Source: Protula sp. h YS-2021
Lineage: Eukaryota > Annelida > Polychaeta > Sabellida > Serpulidae
DNA length: 64,000 nucleotides
Direction of reading: 5' to 3'
NCBI GenBank assembly: GCA_949752745.1
Contig: OX457026.1
Location: forward strand, 26,288,116 to 26,352,115
This document shows positions 11,201 to 22,000 of this stretch, piece after piece. Every line of letters begins with the position of its first letter. The first letter of the stretch is position 1. The notes under the pieces were generated by a model that did no database searches, was not told the origin of the DNA, and was given only the letters and a program-made list of their open reading frames with translations. The translations under genes and the position numbers were made by a program.

Positions 11201-14200
11201 TGCGTCTGTTTTGAGCTCTATTTCTGGGGGTAGGATATGAAAGGGAACCATTTCGATCATGGTATTCGGATTGCACAACCAGAAAAGCGGGAAAGGGCAA
11301 TCTGAGAAACTGTAAATGTGGCCTTGGGAGACCTTCCCTGTATTACAGTCCGGCTTCCTAGCGTCTGAAACGATCTGTAGTGCACAAAACCCAAGGGAAC
11401 CGTCTTCTTGACCGCCACTAATAAGCCCAACAGTGATTCCATGGCTTGTGCCCTTACTTTTTGGTCTGCAGAAATATTTTGAATAGCCTGTGAAATTTTC
11501 TGCTGTCTGTTTGCTATGGGGGTCCCTTTTCAGACAAGGAGTGCCACAGGTAACGTTGGCGAGGCGAGCTATCTCCTGTATTGCGTCTCTAAAAGGGACG
11601 TCCTCTGGAGTTATGGATGATGACGTCATGGAGAGGGGTACTGTCTTCCCCTGGTGATCAGGGAGTGTGGGGTCCTGACTGGGCGTCGACCCGCTGCTGT
11701 CGGATCTCGCCATAGATATTGGCCACGACCTGGGGAGCGTACAAAGTCCATCTCTCGCACGGATAGCCGGAAGTGTGCTTGTGCTGGGGACTCTTCGGTC
11801 TCTTCTCCGGCCTCGTCTGCCCCTGACTCCTCCTCCTCCAACTCTTCTTCTGCTGGCTGAGGCACGATGGTGGACTGTTGGGTGACTAACTCCCCCGAAG
11901 GTGGAAGGCCTCTTCACTGGGAGCCTCTATTTCGCAGTCTAGCCCTTGTCCCAAGACGGAGGGTTTACTGGAGGTGGATGGTGGAGACTGAGTTTCCGGC
12001 GGAGGCGAGAAACTGTAGCCGAAGGTGTAGCCTGCTGGGGACAAGTTCTGCCTTTTGCTCCATAACTGTGATTTGCAACTCCCGGATCTAGCGTTGGAAT
12101 TGTTGAGTCACTTGTGTTAGGGGCAAAAATGACGGCCGCAATAAGAAGAACAGTTCCTAAGGCGTTCGGATGCCAAATTGACGTGGAGTGGACGTAAAGG
12201 TAGATACCGAAGCCGTGTGCGTCGAAGCCGTCACTTTCTCTTCTGCAGAGCATTACTTTTCCTCCCAGCCAGATTCTTCTTTCTTACAATCCGGCCTTGT
12301 CAGCGGACCATGTCTTTTGTAAGGCCGCACGCTAGTCACTTAACAGGATATCCAATTGCGCCACTGTCTCTGAATATGCGTTGGATGGCTTGGCCCTCGA
12401 TGTGTCTGACTCAGGTCCACACCTGATTTAAGTTGAAGGAGCTTGCCTTCTCCATTGCGTCCGTACCGAAATCCGGTGTAATGAACAAGATCGGAGCTCT
12501 GTGTCTGCTTCTTTTGTGGTCGTTCTTGGCTCTGTTGCTGTAAATTGCCCTCCACTTTCTGTCAGATAAGTGTTCGCACTCGGGGCAAGTATCCGTCTCG
12601 ATACAGAGTGCCCGACCCCATACTCTCCTGCAGCGATCGCACACCGAGTGTGGATTGAGTAAGGTAGGTGGATGTGAACACGGCAATTCCTTCGGATTTG
12701 ACCGTGGGGTGGCCTCTGTCATGTCTGAAAAGGAAGCAGAAAGAAGAGACCATAAATAACTGTGTCTGTTATCGTAAGTCAACAGTTAAATTCAAACGCT
12801 TAGACTATTCCTCCAAACGTTATACAGTGGTCTAAGTGTGATTAAATCACCTTAAAATGTCAAAATGTTAGCAATTAAAACGATTCTAGGCGAAAAACTA
12901 TGATTTTTAAACATGTTCCCATGGGCCTATAGTCCCATGTTTCTATGCGGGTTCATGTTGCTTTAAGTTCCATGTTCCCATACTTACCCATGTTCACATG
13001 AATCCCATAGTTCCATGTTCCCATAAGTCTCATGACCGGTGAACCCACGATAGCATGCGGTGTCATGGGGCCGAGTTCCCACAAGTCCGCCGGTAGTAAT
13101 CAGCATAAGACTACGTGGACGGGTCATGGTACCTACCCTATCGGTACCGGAGAATGTTTCTAGGGCCCCAAAGGGACCCGTGTTAGGAAGATGTCTGTTT
13201 TGAGGCCCATAGATGGGAATGTGGTCCCAAGGGTGCCACAAGCGCTAAAAACGCCTCAAAACGGACTTTTTTGCCTGGACAAAGTTCTATGATGCAGAGC
13301 TTGCTCATACAAGATAGAAAAATGTCCTTTTTCGAGTGCTAGATTAAGCAAAACATACCATTCCTGCTATGGCACGATCAGCTGAATAAAGCTTGGAGTC
13401 TATGCAAGGTTTATTCTGACGATGTGTGCTAAAACCAGTAAGTGTTAATATTCGATCCTGCAGCTTCAGGTGGAGAAAAAAGGCACAATTCTCGGGACGA
13501 TCAAAATGTCACCGCCACGTGTAAACTCAACTTCTACCAGACAGAAGTTCCAGCGCTGAATTTTGCTTCAACTCGAACCAAATTTATCCAACTTCCACAG
13601 AATGATAAAAAAAAAGTCCTCTGTTAGATAAATAAACTAGATATAAATGCAAATTCGCAACACAACGAAAAATTCGTTGGGCACACAGAATGGCGTGTGT
13701 TTTTAGCCACACGCTTAAAGGAAATTAAACATTCAAGGCGGTGAAGGAAAACACAGGGCATAGGGACTTCGTCTCTAGCCTCAATAAAACACATTGTTTT
13801 ATATTTAAAATTTGGGTGATATTTTTTTCTTGTTGAAAATTGTTAATTGACGAAACAATGACAATATTTTTCGTTCAACAACACGCATTACAATTTGCAA
13901 TTTGCCCAAAGTATCACCCAGAAATAGTAGGGGTAGGGAGAATTTTTTTTTGGTTTTATTTACACTTTTGACCCCAACATCTGAGAGCACTTAAAACGCA
14001 GTTCTAGGGGTATATCCATGTATCTCAGGTAACAGTCTGAAGACCAACCTCCTTGGGACTTGATAATTTCTGGGGGCAAACCACATTTTAGCGCAAAACT
14101 GGCTCCGCCTCGGCGGAGACTATGGCCACTGTACCGTGAGGGGTCCAAGTAGAGAGTACTTAGAAAACCTTTGAGTAACTGCGTAAACATATCATGTGTT

Positions 14201-17200
14201 AAAGGAGTGAAAGATGCCCCAACCCTGCACGAGAATAGAGGGGCATCTAGTGGGGCAGGGCTGCACGACAGGGTCTTTCTTAAGGCTGTAACTGGACACA
14301 AAGCAGAATTGGGAATCGCAGGGATGGGAACAGAAAATATTCTAGGAAAATCCCTCGATGTTTTTGTATACTTTACGTTATAGGGCCCCTGATTTTAAAA
14401 AGGTAACGTCCCTTCTACATAAATCTTTACGACAATCGTGTGAATTTACCGCTCTAGTCAGAAGGGTTGACTTCCTAAAAAAGGTGAAAAACCCCATTAA
14501 GCAGGCTGCCCAGAAGCAAGCGTGTAAACTGTTCCTGGTGCCAATAAGCGGCGCGATGCGAGACAGAATCTCTATTGTTATCGGAAGTTTTTGAAGCGGT
14601 GCGGTTCCAAATTTTGTGTCAATACCCTTCAGGAGAGTTTGTAAGAAGTAATTGTTCTCTAAGGGATTCTCGTAGCCGAGCTCCAGATGCAGTAATCTGA
14701 TGGCGCTGAGATAACAACGGACTGATTGCGGCTTTAAACCTCTTGACAGGAAGGCCACGTAGCGTAAAACTGTTTGATTCTCTGCTGGTGCGGGGCGGCA
14801 ATGGAAATAAAAACAGAATGCTAAGTATGTCCTCAACTGTGTTGAATATGCCTTTTATGTGTTATCCGACAAAGCTTCCTTTCTCAGGGATATTATCTCA
14901 GCGTCCAGAAAGGCCTTTTGTCGTTCCATTCCTGTAATAAAGGAATTAAAGACTCGTTAGACATGTGGTATTCCAGAGGGTAAAAATTCAAATGCGCGAA
15001 TGCATATGTTGCAAACGAGAGGCTGTATAATCTTGAGATGCTATCCGCTAAGAGGTTTCTTTGAGTTGAAACAAAACAAGCTATCAGCTTGATATTGGAT
15101 TGTGCACATTGCAGGAAGATATCTCTCAGGATATCCGAAGCCAAATTATTCCTTATAGATCCTTTATTCAGGGCGTATAAGGTGGCCATATTGTCCGTGT
15201 AAACGCGAATCTTCTTATTGCTACAGAAAGATGTCCATCGCTTAATTGGGACTAACACCATCATTAGCTCTTTAACATTTATGTGTTGTGGGTGTATTGT
15301 CGGAAAGTCTACTTTCCAGTTAGTATACACCCAGTCAATAGCACGATTATTTATCAGGAGGGCTGCGCCTCCGGACACGGAACTGCTATCCGTATAAATG
15401 CATGCAGGATCGGGCGACGACCTATTCAACAAGAATTGGCACGTGCCATTGAATGAGCTGCATATTTGCGTGAGCGTGGTAATATCGCGCCGCGTATTAC
15501 CGGATAAGCGAATGCGGTGGTGCGGGTTACGTAATTGAGCCATGCTGTCAATAAGGCGCCGCATAGTTGGGCGAATGGCGGGGACGATCCGTGCGATCCA
15601 GTTTAATCTCCCGAGGAGGCTTTGGAGTTCCTTTTTTGTGGCCCGTTTCTTTTCATCAGTCCAGCAGGCCAACGATTCATTTACTTCTTTCAGCTTATTA
15701 GGGGGAATAGAGAGGATACCGTGCACCGTGTCGATATTTACGCCCAAGAAGACGATGTTCTGGGTGGGTGAAATGCACTTCCTCCAGCTTAATGAAAACC
15801 CTAGCGAAATCAGGGTGTGTATTATGACATGCATTGCTCGTCTGCATTCTTCGCGCGAAGAGGCCGTGATGAAGAAGTCGTCGATATAACAAATAACTGC
15901 GTTGATGCCCATGCGTTTGAGAATCCTGCAAACACTTTGGGTGATTCGATGAAAAATGCCGACGCTAAGTGACGCCCCAAAAGGGAGGCGAGCATCTACT
16001 AGGTGGGTGTATTCCTTATCTCCAGAAAATTTCCATTTAAAACCAGCCAGGTGACGTGAGTAGCTGCTGAGAGGCACATGCCGATACGCTTGCTGTAGGT
16101 CAATCTTACACATAAAGTCATTTTTTCCTGTCATAGAAACTGCTGTGTCGATGGAAGCGAACCGGTGTTTATCCGGGGAATCGTGAGAATTAATCGAAGA
16201 CCCCTCGGGCTGTGAACAGTCATGTTTGAGCCGTATAGAGCCATCCTCCTTTGGTATTGCAGCTAAGGGGGAGATTATGATGGGCTTTTCGGAAACTACT
16301 TTATAGCGTCCTGGTTTAATTTCATTTAGAATTTCTCGTTCGACGGCCTTGCGGTTGGTAATTTCGGCTGAGCGGCTATTTTGGGCTTCACTCCTCTCTA
16401 TCTAATCCAACTGATCATTCACTATATCGAAGCCATTCTCCAAACCTGATAAGATAAATTCCCTATCAGGGTCACTGTCCAGAAGGGAGCGCCAGGTGGA
16501 TATTTTGGAGGTGAGTAGGCTAGAGACTGCGTCTTCCTATGCACTGTGCATGTACTCGGGGTGGGGCTTGAAGCAGCTTGAACATGCGTGCGAAAATTTA
16601 CATGATGCACGCTGGCATCCTCTCTTCGAATTGTAGTTCCGGCATATTTCAATCCCGGTATGATCACGTAAAACAGGCTTATTCGTGCGGGGTACACCAT
16701 TATTGTTGTTTTCGAAGGCTGATGAAAAGATGCATATGCCCATAAGGTAAGTGTCATCGTCTCCCCAGCGTAATTGACTCCCCAGCATGCATCCGTTGCC
16801 TATATTCGTAATCATAGCGCATGAACCGTTTCACTGGGTAATGCTCGCACATATCCCCGAATTTAACAGCGTACATGTGGTACCCTTCTCTGTCCTCCTG
16901 CGTAGAGAACGCACCCGTTTTTGATAGGATGTCATATATCCGATTGTGTCCCTTTATCCACTGGGCCAGCGTGGTATTCTCTGGAGTCACGCGCTTTCCG
17001 GATGAGACGAGCATTATTTTAGCCTCCCCATGGGTAGGAATTAGGGACTCGGTGCGTTGTGAGCCCCCGAAAAAAGTACCACAAAAGTCTTGTACAAAAA
17101 GGGGTCTACCTGGCTTGGTGGGCTTTGCTTGCCATGGGTCGTCCCCGTGGAAGTCTTTCTGCAGACTCCAGTAGGCTGTTAAAGGTTCGTTCGTCCGGTC

Positions 17201-19053
17201 GTTGAAGCGTGGAAGGCGTTATGGGCTCCGTCACGTCGTCTGGGAGACTTCCCTTTCTTTGGGCAGCGGGAGATTCGTCACCGTTTATGTCCGCTTTCAG
17301 GTCGTCGTTCTCCTGTTGCAGTGCCTTTATCTCCTTTTTCAACATTAATTGTTTCTTTTCTTCCTTTAACCGAAGTAGTTCACTTTCCAAACTTTCCACT
17401 TCACTGTCACTTTCTTTTCCATCATCCATTGGGTTTTCCCTCCTTATTTTATTCGATATTATCCGGGTTATCAGCTCCTGTTTATTCCCTTTACAGCTGA
17501 TACCGTAATTCCGCAAAATATCTTTAAGCTCACTGCTTCGCATAGATTTCAGTTCGCTCACACAGTATGTTAAATGCTCCATAGTTTGACCCGTGCGCTA
17601 GGGCGGAAGCAGGCAAAAGGCATCGTATCCCTCTGTTGCCCGGAGTTTTACCGACTGTGCTCCGCCCCCCACTTCCCTGTTCGCTAATTATTAACCAATA
17701 GATACAAAGGGAAAACAGCAAAAGGATTTGGGTACCATTACACAGTGACACCGCGGTAAGTTTAAAAACAAATAAAATTATTATTTAACAATTAAACTGC
17801 CCGCTGTCAGTCAATGACGAAATACCAGAGAATTCCCTCTTTTGATTGGTCGATTGATGGATGACTTGATAGGCTAGTTCTAGCTTGCTACAAAAAAGTT
17901 TGTTTTTATTCTGCGTGAAAGGTATAAACCGGAAGAGAACCCATTTAAAGTGGAGATAAGCGAATTTATAGCTTTTACGAAGTTAAATTTCTATTTTAAA
18001 GTAGGTCCACAAAGGTGAAGAAAAAGACATACCACCCCCTCCCAAAAAGTCCATAATCATTTCTAAGTGTAAAAGCAGTGTTCCCAACAGCCATCTCACT
18101 ATAACCGGAAATTGTAAAATAGCCATGATTACAGAACATTATTTTCTGTTTATAATTTTGAAACCCTTTAGCGATTCGCTTCAAGAGTGCAGTAAACGGT
18201 CCCGATTCATAGCCAATGAACAACCATCAATCGTGATTCAGGTATAGCGGAACCCCGAAATGGCATCATCCCGCAAGAAAAAAAGAACCACTATAAGCAG
18301 TACCGTTCTGACTGGGTTCTGTATTGAAGAACGTCACAACAGGACCAACCTGTAAATTGAAGCACTTTAGTTCAGTTCTAATGGTGATCCTATTTTCGGA
18401 GTTCTACCGTACTTCACAACTCAAATACTGTTTTATTTATAAACCCCAATGTGGTCACAGAACACTGATTTGAAACCTACACCAGATAAAAAGCGTTTCA
18501 CTGCTAAAGGGGTTTTAAGGAACAGCCCTTACATGTACATAAATCCAGCACCTGCAACGGCCCCGAGGCACTGTGATATGACGTAACAAAGCCCTGAAAG
18601 AAACAATTGAAATTTTACAAAACATTCAATTCGATATTTTGAAGATGCTAATAGATTTACAGAATTATTTGTGTAAAATGAATTTTTAGTGAAATATAAA
18701 ATCTTTATTACTACTTCGACTACGGCACTTAAAAACTTATCTTTTAAGAGAGTGAGTTTTACGGCTAAAACCATGCTAAAAGTAACAGCTGGATTCATAT
18801 GACAACCGCCGAAATCTCCGAATGTCCATGCGAGGGCACACACAACAAATCCCATGCCTAAACACTGCTGTACTATATTTCCAAAAACTGTGGGGGCTTG
18901 ACCCAATGTCCCCCAAGTCAAGGGCACAGAACATTGGACGGAGACGAGGAGAAACGTCGCGAGGAATTCCACGCTGACGTCACGCCAAAAGACGTACGTC
19001 ACACACTCTCGGCGCATTGCTTTTATGTAGCGCACAATCCATATGCTTCCCAT
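5113..19053 (-). CDS. Aquaporin A, six exons, with altered splice sites
   Basis: A major intrinsic protein (membrane channel) reconstructed from six exons: 19053-18741, 18593-18533, 7383-7176, 6885-6805, 6431-6104 and 5252-5113. Together they give 1131 nt, 376 residues plus stop. Loop B has HMNPAVT and loop E has MNPARSLGP, so both NPA boxes are present. The expected selectivity-filter Phe (helix 2) and His (helix 5) align with Met and Val, and the residue three before the second NPA is Gly, so this is not a standard water-only filter. Exon boundaries and phases match aquaporin B. Oddities: intron 1 begins AT instead of GT; the intron 4 donor is GTTATT, a weak site; exon 5 carries an 8-residue tandem repeat; intron 2 is 11.1 kb because of nested retroelements. 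It may be functional with unusual splicing, or an early pseudogene. Family assignment is secure; subfamily is not. Confidence 0.8.
6104..6431 (-). CDS. Aquaporin A exon 5 (helix 6 and repetitive tail)
   Basis: Begins [10 protein letters not shown] after acceptor ATATCACAG. It codes for helix 6, then a cytoplasmic tail with 8-residue repeats of the type xxHALSE. It ends phase 1 at a strong GTAAGT donor; reading past this donor gives an immediate stop, so another exon must follow. Confidence 0.75.
6180..6300 (-). repeat. 24-bp coding minisatellite in aquaporin A exon 5
   Basis: About five degenerate units coding [31 protein letters not shown] and ARGHTLSE. The unit length of 24 bp keeps the frame. 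Exon 5 of B lacks it, which accounts for most of the 150-nt length difference between the two exons. Confidence 0.8.
6648..6748. repeat. TG-rich minisatellite in aquaporin A intron 4
   Basis: Repeats of a unit like CTCATGGGTGTGTGTAT, four to five copies. Confidence 0.75.
6805..6885 (-). CDS. Aquaporin A exon 4
   Basis: An 81-nt exon with the second NPA box ([20 protein letters not shown]). The acceptor is TTTTTTTAG. The donor reads GTTATT, a weak match to consensus, where B has GTAAAT. Confidence 0.85.
7176..7383 (-). CDS. Aquaporin A exon 3
   Basis: A 208-nt exon coding [19 protein letters not shown] and the helix 4-5 region ([14 protein letters not shown]). Acceptor TTGTACAG, donor GTGAGT, phase 0. 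Same length as exon 3 of B. Confidence 0.85.
8278..8390. repeat. Internal complementary region of DIRS copy 1
   Basis: Its first half is complementary to the element's left end at 7994-8060 and its second half (GCAAAAGCTTTGAATTCGC) to the right end near 17950-17985, with several mismatches. Confidence 0.75.
9380..10400 (-). pseudogene. Tyrosine recombinase remnant of DIRS copy 1
   Basis: Collinear at DNA level with 30.55-31.7 kb of copy 2. The N-terminal linker ([15 protein letters not shown]) is readable around 10.35-10.4 kb and a Lys/Gly-rich tail ([11 protein letters not shown]) near 9350-9380. Frameshifts break it. Confidence 0.7.
10400..11520 (-). pseudogene. RNase H/methyltransferase-like remnant of DIRS copy 1
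   Basis: Fragments match the RT-RNase H frame of copy 2: [19 protein letters not shown] near 10.9 kb and [20 protein letters not shown] near 10.75 kb. The upstream RT palm, with its catalytic aspartates, is absent. Confidence 0.7.
11520..12722 (-). pseudogene. Gag-like remnant of DIRS copy 1
   Basis: The N-terminus beginning [19 protein letters not shown] (near 12722) and the Cys-rich CDRC...CPEC block match copy 2 Gag. The block [20 protein letters not shown] is still readable near 11.6 kb, then the frame runs into RT-thumb sequence across a deletion. Confidence 0.75.
12905..13245. repeat. CCCATG-rich leader of DIRS copy 1
   Basis: Dense repetition of CCCATG, CATGTTCCCAT and related near-palindromic words upstream of the Gag remnant; the equivalent in copy 2 is 36180-36420. 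Confidence 0.7.
13960..14880 (-). pseudogene. Tyrosine recombinase of nested element (frameshifted)
   Basis: The N-terminal part (about 14378-14866) has [13 protein letters not shown] and [11 protein letters not shown], giving the core-binding domain and first catalytic Arg region. After a frameshift between 14378 and 14301 the catalytic end continues with [11 protein letters not shown] (His/Arg motif), [13 protein letters not shown] (Trp and nucleophile Tyr) to a stop at 13960. A TAA also interrupts the frame just before KAYST. Two lesions make it a probable dead gene; the catalytic residues themselves remain. Confidence 0.8.
14893..16401 (-). CDS. Reverse transcriptase-RNase H of nested element
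   Basis: Open for about 500 codons from the stop at 16404. The RT fingers include [19 protein letters not shown] (upstream of the first Met), then [13 protein letters not shown] (motif A Asp), [13 protein letters not shown] (motif B) and CYIDDFF (catalytic YIDD). RNase H follows with [41 protein letters not shown] and [11 protein letters not shown], so the catalytic Asp/Glu/Asp/Asp set looks complete. This frame is the best preserved part of the element. It would copy element RNA into DNA. Confidence 0.8.
   Translation of the reverse strand: MERSEAQNSRSAEITNRKAVEREILNEIKPGRYKVVSEKPIIISPLAAIPKEDGSIRLKHDCSQPEGSSINSHDSPDKHRFASIDTAVSMTGKNDFMCKIDLQQAYRHVPLSSYSRHLAGFKWKFSGDKEYTHLVDARLPFGASLSVGIFHRITQSVCRILKRMGINAVICYIDDFFITASSREECRRAMHVIIHTLISLGFSLSWRKCISPTQNIVFLGVNIDTVHGILSIPPNKLKEVNESLACWTDEKKRATKKELQSLLGRLNWIARIVPAIRPTMRRLIDSMAQLRNPHHRIRLSGNTRRDITTLTQICSSFNGTCQFLLNRSSPDPACIYTDSSSVSGGAALLINNRAIDWVYTNWKVDFPTIHPQHINVKELMMVLVPIKRWTSFCSNKKIRVYTDNMATLYALNKGSIRNNLASDILRDIFLQCAQSNIKLIACFVSTQRNLLADSISRLYSLSFATYAFAHLNFYPLEYHMSNESLIPLLQEWNDKRPFWTLR
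16410..17582 (-). pseudogene. Gag-like protein of nested element (broken)
   Basis: Three out-of-phase pieces. 17106-17582 begins [14 protein letters not shown] and has a SAP-like helix pair ([20 protein letters not shown]) followed by a coiled-coil-rich Glu/Lys/Leu stretch. 16754-17014 is a middle domain. 16537-16815 ends in a CCCH-type finger ([19 protein letters not shown]) followed by CSSCFKPH. The pieces are separated by frameshifts. Confidence 0.65.
18533..18593 (-). CDS. Aquaporin A exon 2
   Basis: A 61-nt exon coding [18 protein letters not shown]. The acceptor is TTTCTTTCAG and the donor GTAAGG, in phase 2. The length equals exon 2 of B. Confidence 0.8.
18741..19053 (-). CDS. Aquaporin A exon 1
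   Basis: Codes for helices 1-2 and the first NPA ([13 protein letters not shown]). The start ATG at 19053 is followed by RYIKAMRRE, which aligns with the N-terminus of B. It ends in phase 1, followed by ATAAGT where B has GTAAGT. Confidence 0.8.
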
Positions 19054-22000
19054 TCTGAGATTTTTTATCCAGATCTTTTTTCCAAGCTGCTACTTGCTGT
19101 AAACTTCAACTAATTAGAGAAATTCTCTTGTTTCTGCGTTAGTTATATACTGGCACAGTGGTAATTTAACCAACGGTTGTTAAATGCAGATTCGAACAAG
19201 TCTTTGTGGTTCATGTGTACTTATCTGATAACCAAAAGCAGACATTTATGTGCTTTATCTATTTTTTATATTTGTTCATTTGTTTGTTTTTATCTTGAAT
19301 AGCAGTATCTGCTGAATGATACGCCTTAATTCATACAAAGTAGTTTAAATAATAGAAAATCGTGTCATTTCTTAGTTGATGACCGATGATAGTGGCTGTG
19401 CATCAGACAGGTCACCGAAGCAATTTCCGGATGAGGAAAGGTTGGCAGATTTGTTCTGGATGGTTTATACAAAGCTACTTTGTTTCAAGAAAGACGTAAC
19501 AGGTAAGTTCTAATTTTCTGTTATGCCAGGTTTCCCCCTGAATTTTTGTTTCAATTTTAGCAGTGATTACGGGGCTGAAAAATATATGCTGCATAAGTGT
19601 CACCCCATGTGAATACAAAATAAATGGTCTAAACTGAAACTGAACATGATTTACAATGATACTTCAAGTGAAAAACAAACAGCAAGCAGCATGTATCCAT
19701 AAACTGCGCTGTCATTTATTTGGAGTCTCAATTACAATTATAAATTGTATAAATTGTTGCTGTTACTATCTGCTTCTGAATTGACCCCACTTCACGTGCT
19801 CTGTTTATCTTGTACTGGGCGGTGAAGTGCATCATTACCCCCAGTAAGCACTCCAATTCAACGTCGATTTGAGGTTGGGATGTCGACCCGACCAAACCAC
19901 AACATTATCTCTGGTTGTGATTTCGTTGTGAATGGTTGCGATGACAGAGCAACGTCTTACCAACGTCTTTGTTGCAACGTTGAATAGATAAGCAGAAGAT
20001 GCATTTAGTCGCATCCAAAAGCAACTTCCTCCGACGTTTAATCAATATCTTTGTGCTAATGTTTCACAGACGTCCAAAAGGCGACGTGAAATAGACGTGA
20101 AGAATCGAAAAATAAAACACCTTCTCGTGTTTTCTCTCACCGGAAATGGTAGCAATGACAGGTCACTTTGAAAATATACCAAAATCTGGACGTAAAATAT
20201 GAGAATTTTATGAGCGCGCACTTTTTGGGAATCCAGTGTCTACACAACATCAATTTTTCTACGTCTACCCAGCGTCGATTTTCCGACATTTACTTAACGT
20301 TGAGCCAAAGCCCTTGATTAGATCTGGAAAAAAGTTGTCTTTTATCTGGTAATGTAGGTTAAACTAAAATAAACTGATTTTGTTACAAACAATGCCATTA
20401 TTTTAAGTACTTCCATCGAAAATCTCACTTTTAACACTTAGCTCGGAAATCGATTTGCTTTATTTATTTATTTATTCATTTATTTCTGCAAATTTGTTCC
20501 CAGAATAACATAGATAAGACCTAAATGGTACTTAAATACTATAGCATTTTTGAGGAATTTGCGGAATAACACTGCCCAGTTCTTAACTTAACTAGCAAAG
20601 CATTCTTCTTTTAAGGTCTGATCCTCAGAATCAAAACAAAAGGTTCCTCCTGTGGAACATAGCTATAATTTAAAACTAAATCTTCATTATGATTAGTTAA
20701 CAGGTGGGCTACAGCAAGACCTGGTTAATCCTGATAGCGACAAGACTGGCAAATTTTGTCAGGATTAGTAAGGTGTCCGGATTACTGAGGTTGTCTAATA
20801 ATTGCTTGATTTGTCTACTAAATAAACCATTGATAGTGATGCAGGTCATATAGGTACATGTGCCCCATAATGTTTTCTCGGTGCTTTGCTCTTCAATTTT
20901 AAGCAGGTCGCAAAGATATTATCCCGACATTTAGCCGAGAGAAGGTTAATCGGGGACATATAGCCGGAATTATCATGTACGACATTTATTCGAAATATGT
21001 AACTGTGCGTTCCTGATCAGAACTGTACAAGCGACAACTGATCTAAAAGGGCAGAGTAAGACGACTGACATATTTTCACTCGAGTTGATAAATCAATTAA
21101 ATTGGTGTAAATTTTATATGTTTTAGTTTTTAATACAGAAAAATTTCTGTATATTTTAATTTTTAAATGTCCAGTTTTTAAGACTTGTGAAGCAGGAGAG
21201 CCGAGATCTGCAATTCTTTTTAAGGATATTGATGAATCCATGAAATTCATGAAATGATGAATCCAATGATGAAAGGGACAGTTGAAATAGAGGCATTTTG
21301 AAAAAGTACATTTATGTGGGAAATGTGTAACATTTGTGTCAAATTGCTCTCTAGCATGCTGGTTTTAAACATCTGTTTTGATTGCTTCAGTCTATGGAAG
21401 GGGCATAGAGTATCAAAAATGTATTTTATATTGCTGTAATTGAACCAACTGAAAAAAGCACTGGGTAAGAGAATTTCCTTTATTTGGCCAGCTCTGAAAG
21501 TAATCATTTCAGTGCTATCACGTGATAGCCACTGTATCAGGTAGCAAAGCAAAAATACACACGATCACCTCCTATGTATTGCGGAACTGCGGTAGAAATT
21601 TCTTTCATTTCATTCATTGAATCCTCGACGCCTCCTCACTGACCACTTTTCATTATTGAAATGTACAGGTTATAATACAGAAATCAGCTTTGTTTCTACA
21701 CCTGTGGCTTTTGCGATGAAGTATTTGCCAACCCCGTAGACGAATCTCATTGCTTTTTTTTTTTGCAAGGCCACATTTTAGCGCAGAAGGTAGGAGACAT
21801 ATTTCTTATGATTTTTGCTGCTTATTGGTGCATTGATACACAACTATTTAAGGCTGATGTGTAAAAGCTCGCGAAGCAGGCCATTCACCACCCCTGCTAT
21901 CTCATCTCTGATGGCCCCTTTTCCAGATATTGTAATTAGTTTTCATTTTGTTTGTATGAAAGTATCACAAATTGCCAAAACGTCGCTTTAGATGCACGAC

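Larger units (their letters stand above)
13729..17793 (-). mobile_element. Second tyrosine-recombinase retroelement (Ngaro/DIRS order), nested in DIRS copy 1
   Basis: Boundaries come from comparison with DIRS copy 2: sequence near 37045 of copy 2 is interrupted here between about 13728 and 17793. AATTAAAC occurs at both edges, which may be a short duplication. Gene order on the minus strand is Gag, RT/RNase H, recombinase. Its proteins differ clearly from the host DIRS (HSLRRGG recombinase, YIDD RT, CCCH-type Gag finger). The 3' end can fold: TGGGTGAT at 13815 pairs with ATCACCCA near 13915 and TTGTTGAA with TTCAACAA inside. Confidence 0.75.
7994..17987 (-). mobile_element. DIRS-type retrotransposon copy 1 (decayed, in aquaporin A intron 2)
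   Basis: The left end (CTAACGTTTTATTTCGTAAA) and right end (about 17800-17987) match those of the intact copy at 29-37 kb. The internal complementary region is at 8278-8390. Coding remnants on the minus strand are Gag (about 11.5-12.7 kb), RNase H (10.4-11.5 kb) and recombinase (9.4-10.4 kb), all broken by frameshifts and stops. Gag sequence is joined directly to sequence just downstream of the RT core near 11515-11525, so about 1.75 kb present in copy 2 is missing, including the RT palm. A second retroelement lies inside it at 13.7-17.8 kb. It is not expected to be autonomous. Confidence 0.85.
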
